Shown piece after piece: positions 60,150 through 64,000 of a stretch of DNA of 64,000 bases (within the stretch, counting starts at the first letter, position 1; the number at the start of each line of letters is the position of its first letter). The stretch is from positions 132,911,104 through 132,975,103 of the forward strand of contig CM061062.1 in the NCBI GenBank assembly GCA_030762895.1. The letters run 5' to 3'. This DNA is from Sophora flavescens. Its lineage: Eukaryota; Streptophyta; Magnoliopsida; Fabales; Fabaceae. A model generated the notes under the pieces. The model worked only from the letters and a program-made list of their open reading frames with translations, was not told the origin of the DNA and did no database searches. Made by a program: the position numbers and the translations under genes.

Positions 60150-60774
60150 CTGGTAAATCATTACAAAAACATATCAAGAACTTCATGTCACTTGCTTGGG
60201 CTGGAGCATCTTCTACACTCATTCCTGAATTATATATACATGAAAGTGCTGGAAGTAGAAGAAACCATATAGGCCAGTTGTCGTGGTGTTCTATGTCTCA
60301 TTAAGATTAAGGGCATAAAAAATAAGAATAAACCTAGGCAAAGAGAACTCGGTTAATATTGCTTCAACATAATGTTGTCAGAGTCTAGAAGCAGATGCAC
60401 ATAATTCCATTAATCAAGCTAAAACTCATTGTCAAGTCAATGACTTTTCCCTCCAAAGATAACATGTTTCAAAAAAATGCAAAGAACTTATAAGGGGAAA
60501 AATATAAACAATGTATATTAAAAAATAATGTCTTGGATGATAAATAACATGGAAAAATGCATCAGGTATAAGACCAGCCGGATGATAAATAACAAACACA
60601 GACAGACCGTAGTAGTAGTAGTACACATATTTGATGGCAGCAACAACACCTGAAACAACATACCACAAAGTTGAACTTGAAACCCAGCCTACAAAGCCCA
60701 AACACATTTTTCAGTAAAATTACATAAATTTGCGAAGACATTATCGGTTATAGTATTACGACTATCCATTTTAA

Positions 60775-60885
60775 AAACCAACTGCAAGCTTGAACAAATT
60801 ATTGAGAACACTTTTTTTCATGGCCATCTCATCAAGTTCTTGCAACATCTCTTCATAAAGGTTGCCTCTAGTTTGAATGTAATAT
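60775..60885 (-). CDS. Possible exon, unrecognised
   Basis: A minus-strand open stretch reading 'GNLYEEMLQELDEMAMKK' and 'SVLNNLFKLA', with a possible acceptor (AACTAG|AGG) and donor (TTGCA|GTTGG). The helical, acidic composition looks like real coding sequence. The relation to the BRO1-like exon or to the exon at 63019-63091 is not established. Confidence 0.25.
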
Positions 60886-61035
60886 AAAAAGTACAATCAG
60901 CAAGAAACATAAGAGGAATTTTATATATACATCAAAATGAATTAGCATTTAGCATACAAAACCACTATATTTTATTTCTATAGTTTTTTAATGAAGACAT
61001 TTTGCAGCTCTCTCCTAGTGTTGTTTACCTGAGAT

Positions 61036-61145
61036 GATTCAGGCGAAGACAGCCGTAAGGATTTATAGTATGCATGAAAATTCAAGTTTTCTCAGCAATT
61101 TCAAGACAAATAGCATAGAGATAGTCAATGAAGGGACGCTGGATA
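61036..61145 (-). CDS. Possible exon, unrecognised
   Basis: A minus-strand stretch with 'IQRPFIDYLYAICLEIAEKT' and a good donor CTCAG|GTAAAC at the end. A stop falls in this frame before the donor, so the exon may end earlier or be damaged. Confidence 0.2.
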
Positions 61146-61709
61146 TAGGAAGTTAGATTGTTATGGAAAAAGAAATTTCAACAAACATAAACATACTAAA
61201 AAGAAATATTTAAAATTAATCATTACAACAACCAATGAGATAAAAGAAATATAATATTATGTTTCGGAACAAAATCTTGCATTCTTCAACCCAAAACTGT
61301 AACATACAAAAATGTTTTTGATTGACCCCATGTAACCATATTAAGAGACAGATCTTACTAATTATTCCTGAAAAGACCAATGCAAACAAAAAACAATTTT
61401 CAGGATTTGGTTAACTAACACAGCAATAAAAGGAATGCTACAACTCTAATACTTTTCAATTATCATATGCCATAAAGTCAACTCTGATACTTTTAAGGCA
61501 AATAACTCATTCAAATTCAGTGTCCTATTACAACACCAATTTCTTGAAATAGAATATCAATAATAATACCTTCACATATACCATACCCCTTTCATACCAG
61601 CTATCCCAATTCCTTAATTCAAGATACCTTCACATGTAGCTTCCTTGGGCGGCTCAGTGTTTGATGCATTGTTAGAGGAGCCATTTTTCTTTCTGAATTC
61701 AGTAGTTTA

Positions 61710-62269
61710 GGGTGCATTTGATTTGCAAAAATTCAGGGGACTGGACAGCACAAAAATTTTTGTGCTTTGTTTGATTTGAAAAGTGATCAGGCGACAGGAC
61801 AAAAAAGGTGGTGAGGGACAGGACAAAAACCCAAAATTGTCCCCCACCAAACCATGGGACAAAAAGTTGTCCCATGAACAGACTAACAAAAGACAAAATT
61901 ATCCTTACATCTCTCTCTCTCTCCCTCTCATCTCTCTCTCCCTCTCTCTCCTTTCTCTCTCTCTCCCTCATCTCCCTCCCTCTCTCTCCTCTCTCTTTCT
62001 TTCCTCTCCCTCCCTCCCTCTCTTCTCTCTCTCCTCTCTATCTCTTTCTCTCTCCTCTCCGTCCTCTCTCTCTACATAATTATACAAAATTATATATTGT
62101 ATATTTATATATTAAATAATATATATTATAAAGGGTATTCTAGTAAATTTAATATTATTTTGTTTGTGCTGTCCATTATCCATCAAACAATGTACAAGAC
62201 AAAGAATTGTCCTGTGCTGTCGTGTCTGTCTTGTGCTGTCCAGATACCTTTTGTAAATCAAACGCATCC
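61710..62269. mobile_element. Tourist-like (PIF/Harbinger) MITE with polypyrimidine core
   Basis: Ends GGGTGCATTTGATTTGC and TAAATCAAACGCATCC are inverted repeats flanked by TTA at 61707-61709 and 62270-62272. The interior has GGACAGCACAAAA / TTGTGCTGTCC inverted motifs around a (CT)n tract of about 170 bp (61911-62080). Confidence 0.75.
61911..62080. repeat. (CT)n polypyrimidine tract
   Basis: Imperfect CTCTCT/CCCTC run inside the MITE. Confidence 0.9.
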
Positions 62270-62272
62270 TTA

Positions 62273-63010
62273 GTGTGTTATGATGTGCAAGTGTATGCCT
62301 GTTTTGTTGAAGATTACTTGGTATTTCCAAATTCATGCAACCTAAATTTAGGTAACCCAAATTCATCGCACCTAAACCAAAATCAAGTGAAGATAGTTGA
62401 GAACCACGAATAGATTAGAGAAGTTTTAGAAAAAAAAATGAAGTATATTATTTCGAAAGAAACAATAAAAAATTGAAGTTTAATTCACATCACCAAACCA
62501 TGACTATGAAAACAGAACAACTAATATAAAATTATGAAGCAAAATACTCAAGTTATATGTTTAAACTTTGAAGTCCCAGAAAACTAAATGGATTGAATGC
62601 TATAAATTCCATATAAAATGAGGGTAAGTTAAAGTGAAGTTACAGCTTTACGAATTTCGAAAAGCTTATCAGTCATGTCAATCCGAAAAAAATACATTTA
62701 CTAACTTCTGTTGGAAAAAAATAATATCAAGCATAAATTAATTAAGTGTTACAATTATATATAAGCACGAAAGAGACAAAATCAACATGTGTTACTAATA
62801 CTTTAAATCTTTTAGCCCTTAAAACTGCTCTTGAAGAGATAGTAATAGTACCCATAATATTTAAGTATTATTTTTACTATTACTATTACTATTAACCGGC
62901 TATATCTGGCTATATAAGCGCAATCAAAATCAAATATAAGCACAAAATAATATTAAAGTATTATTTTTAAAATATATACATAAAACAGTAAAAAAAAAAC
63001 AAAAGGGTAA
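62273..63010. other. Non-coding, AT-rich
   Basis: No supported frame. It may be an intron if the exon-like pieces on both sides belong to one gene. Confidence 0.4.
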
Positions 63011-63018
63011 AGGAAAAC

Positions 63019-63091
63019 CTTGCAACACTCGTCACCAATCACGACCTGTGTGACTTCAAGAGCAGTTATAAGGGCTTCCACGGGGTTATAC
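63019..63091 (-). CDS. Probable exon, unrecognised
   Basis: Minus-strand 73-nt exon between acceptor TTTCAG (63092-63097) and donor AAG|GTTTTCC. It encodes 'YNPVEALITALEVTQVVIGD' followed by ECCK. Clean splice sites and protein-like composition suggest a genuine minus-strand gene extending to the right. I do not recognise the family. Confidence 0.35.
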
Positions 63092-63384
63092 CTGAAATTG
63101 CATCAAAAATGATTTTTTCCCTCTCAAATCATTTGATTCATCATAAAAATAAATGATTTTATGCTTCCAATATACAATAGAGAGAGACCACAACAAAGCT
63201 TAAACTACAACATAGAGAGCACAACAAAGTCAACTCCATTAATAGTACAGGAAAATCATTGAACCATGCATCAGAAATATTTGTAAGCAAGGTTCCAGAA
63301 ATATTCTGGTAATGGCGTCCTCACATAGACTAAAAATACAGCATACCAAATTAGTAAGAACAGCATAGGAAGTTTACCATTTCT

Positions 63385-63760
63385 TGTCTTTGCTGTCTTT
63401 ACACCCCCCTGTAACAGATGAGGAAAAGGACCTTTTTGCAGAAATTGTTGTCAATGTCTTGTCCTTCTTAGTAGATATAAAAAATAAGTAAAAAAAATAG
63501 GAACAACAACTTCACGCTGCTGTTTCCTTTTTGAAATTTCAGAAACTCTACTTTGATTAGAAGCTCTACTTTGATCATCGGCATCCAGAGAGCAGAAACT
63601 TCTTTACAACTACTGCTCCTATCCGCTCCAAAATACACAGCTGGTCTTTCAGACTCTGAAAGTTTTGATGCCTTATGTCCACCATCCGTCTCTTCTGCTG
63701 TTCACTACCATAATACAGATGGAGCATTTATTAAAAAGTCACTACCCAGATGAAATGGAC
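63385..63760 (-). CDS. Possible exons, unrecognised
   Basis: Two minus-strand stretches have protein-like composition: one with 'ASKLSESERPAVYFGADRSS' and 'RASNQSRVSEISKRKQQRE' (about 63740-63520, with one frame change), and one with 'KKDKTLTTISAKRSFSSSVT' and 'GCKDSKDKKW' (about 63470-63385) after a TACTAAG acceptor. The Ser/Lys-rich character suggests a disordered region. They may be upstream exons of the gene containing 63019-63091. Confidence 0.25.
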
Positions 63761-64000
63761 AAATGACCTGTAGCACAATAACATTGTTCCCCAAGCAGAA
63801 AGAGGGATATCAAATGGACTTTAACATGGTCACTTATATATATCAAAGGATCTACAAATTTAAAGCAATCAAACTGAACTTTCAGCACTTTCTTTGTTGA
63901 AGAGACTCATCAGTTTTACACAAACCTAAATCAGAATTAAAATATCAAATTAACTAATATTAACTAAATACAAAGCAAGAGTTAATTTTTAAAACATAGC

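Noticed and set aside
61699..62119. Frames rich in Ser/Leu or Arg/Glu around 61.7-62.1 kb
   Set aside because: Translations of the CT/GA tract of a MITE.

Overview
This is nuclear DNA from a flowering plant, almost certainly a eudicot. It is AT-rich, has GT-AG introns and carries most of the plant transposon classes (CACTA, hAT, Mutator-like, PIF/Harbinger, Ty1/copia, Ty3/gypsy, LINE). Several small inverted-repeat families look legume-like, but that placement is an impression and has not been tested.

Two host genes look complete. A seven-exon gene at 6987-12225 (+) encodes a 330-residue mitochondrial thiamine diphosphate carrier. A three-exon gene at 16519-18801 (-) encodes a 188-residue protein resembling the complex I assembly factor NDUFAF4. 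They converge on a 4.3 kb gap filled with small transposons. The right end (about 60-64 kb, minus strand) holds exon-like pieces, one of them from a BRO1-like gene.

Layout. 1-2850 is the end of a long LTR that inserted into a chromovirus pseudogene (2851-3525). 3735-4700 is a LINE fragment and 4700-6570 is plain intergenic DNA. 6570-12600 is the carrier gene, with LINE and MITE debris in its introns. 12670-15790 is a transposon cluster: a hAT-like element, a Mutator-like MITE with a Tourist element and a SINE-like piece inside it, and a 1.3 kb foldback Mutator-like element carrying gene-like sequence. 16519-18801 is the NDUFAF4-like gene. 19329-19794 is a Mutator-like MITE and 20136-21531 a hAT transposon with transposase remnants.

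24-53 kb is one nest of insertions. An old minus-strand polyprotein-like reading frame is cut into three pieces (24013-24389, 40720-41062, about 52357-52600). The first cut is a 16.3 kb CACTA element (24390-40719), itself invaded by a defective Ty1/copia element (about 32380-40190). The second cut is a Ty3/gypsy solo LTR (41063-52351), itself invaded by an Athila-like element that has gag-protease but no reverse transcriptase or integrase (42662-50210). Target-site duplications support the CACTA and solo-LTR steps exactly and the Athila-like step with one mismatch. None was found for the copia element, whose left LTR is rearranged.

53.7-59.9 kb holds an LTR-like repeat, a hAT-type element with a GC-rich cargo (56231-57457), a dispersed repeat and a small hAT-like MITE. 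61710-62269 is a Tourist-like MITE with a long polypyrimidine core.

No wholly new system is evident. The most unusual structures are the palindrome array in the Athila-like element, the 560-bp near-perfect tandem duplication joined by a G12 run inside the CACTA transposase, and the interrupted reading frame that reconnects across two transposon insertions. All calls come from reading the sequence by eye; no alignment or database search was run.
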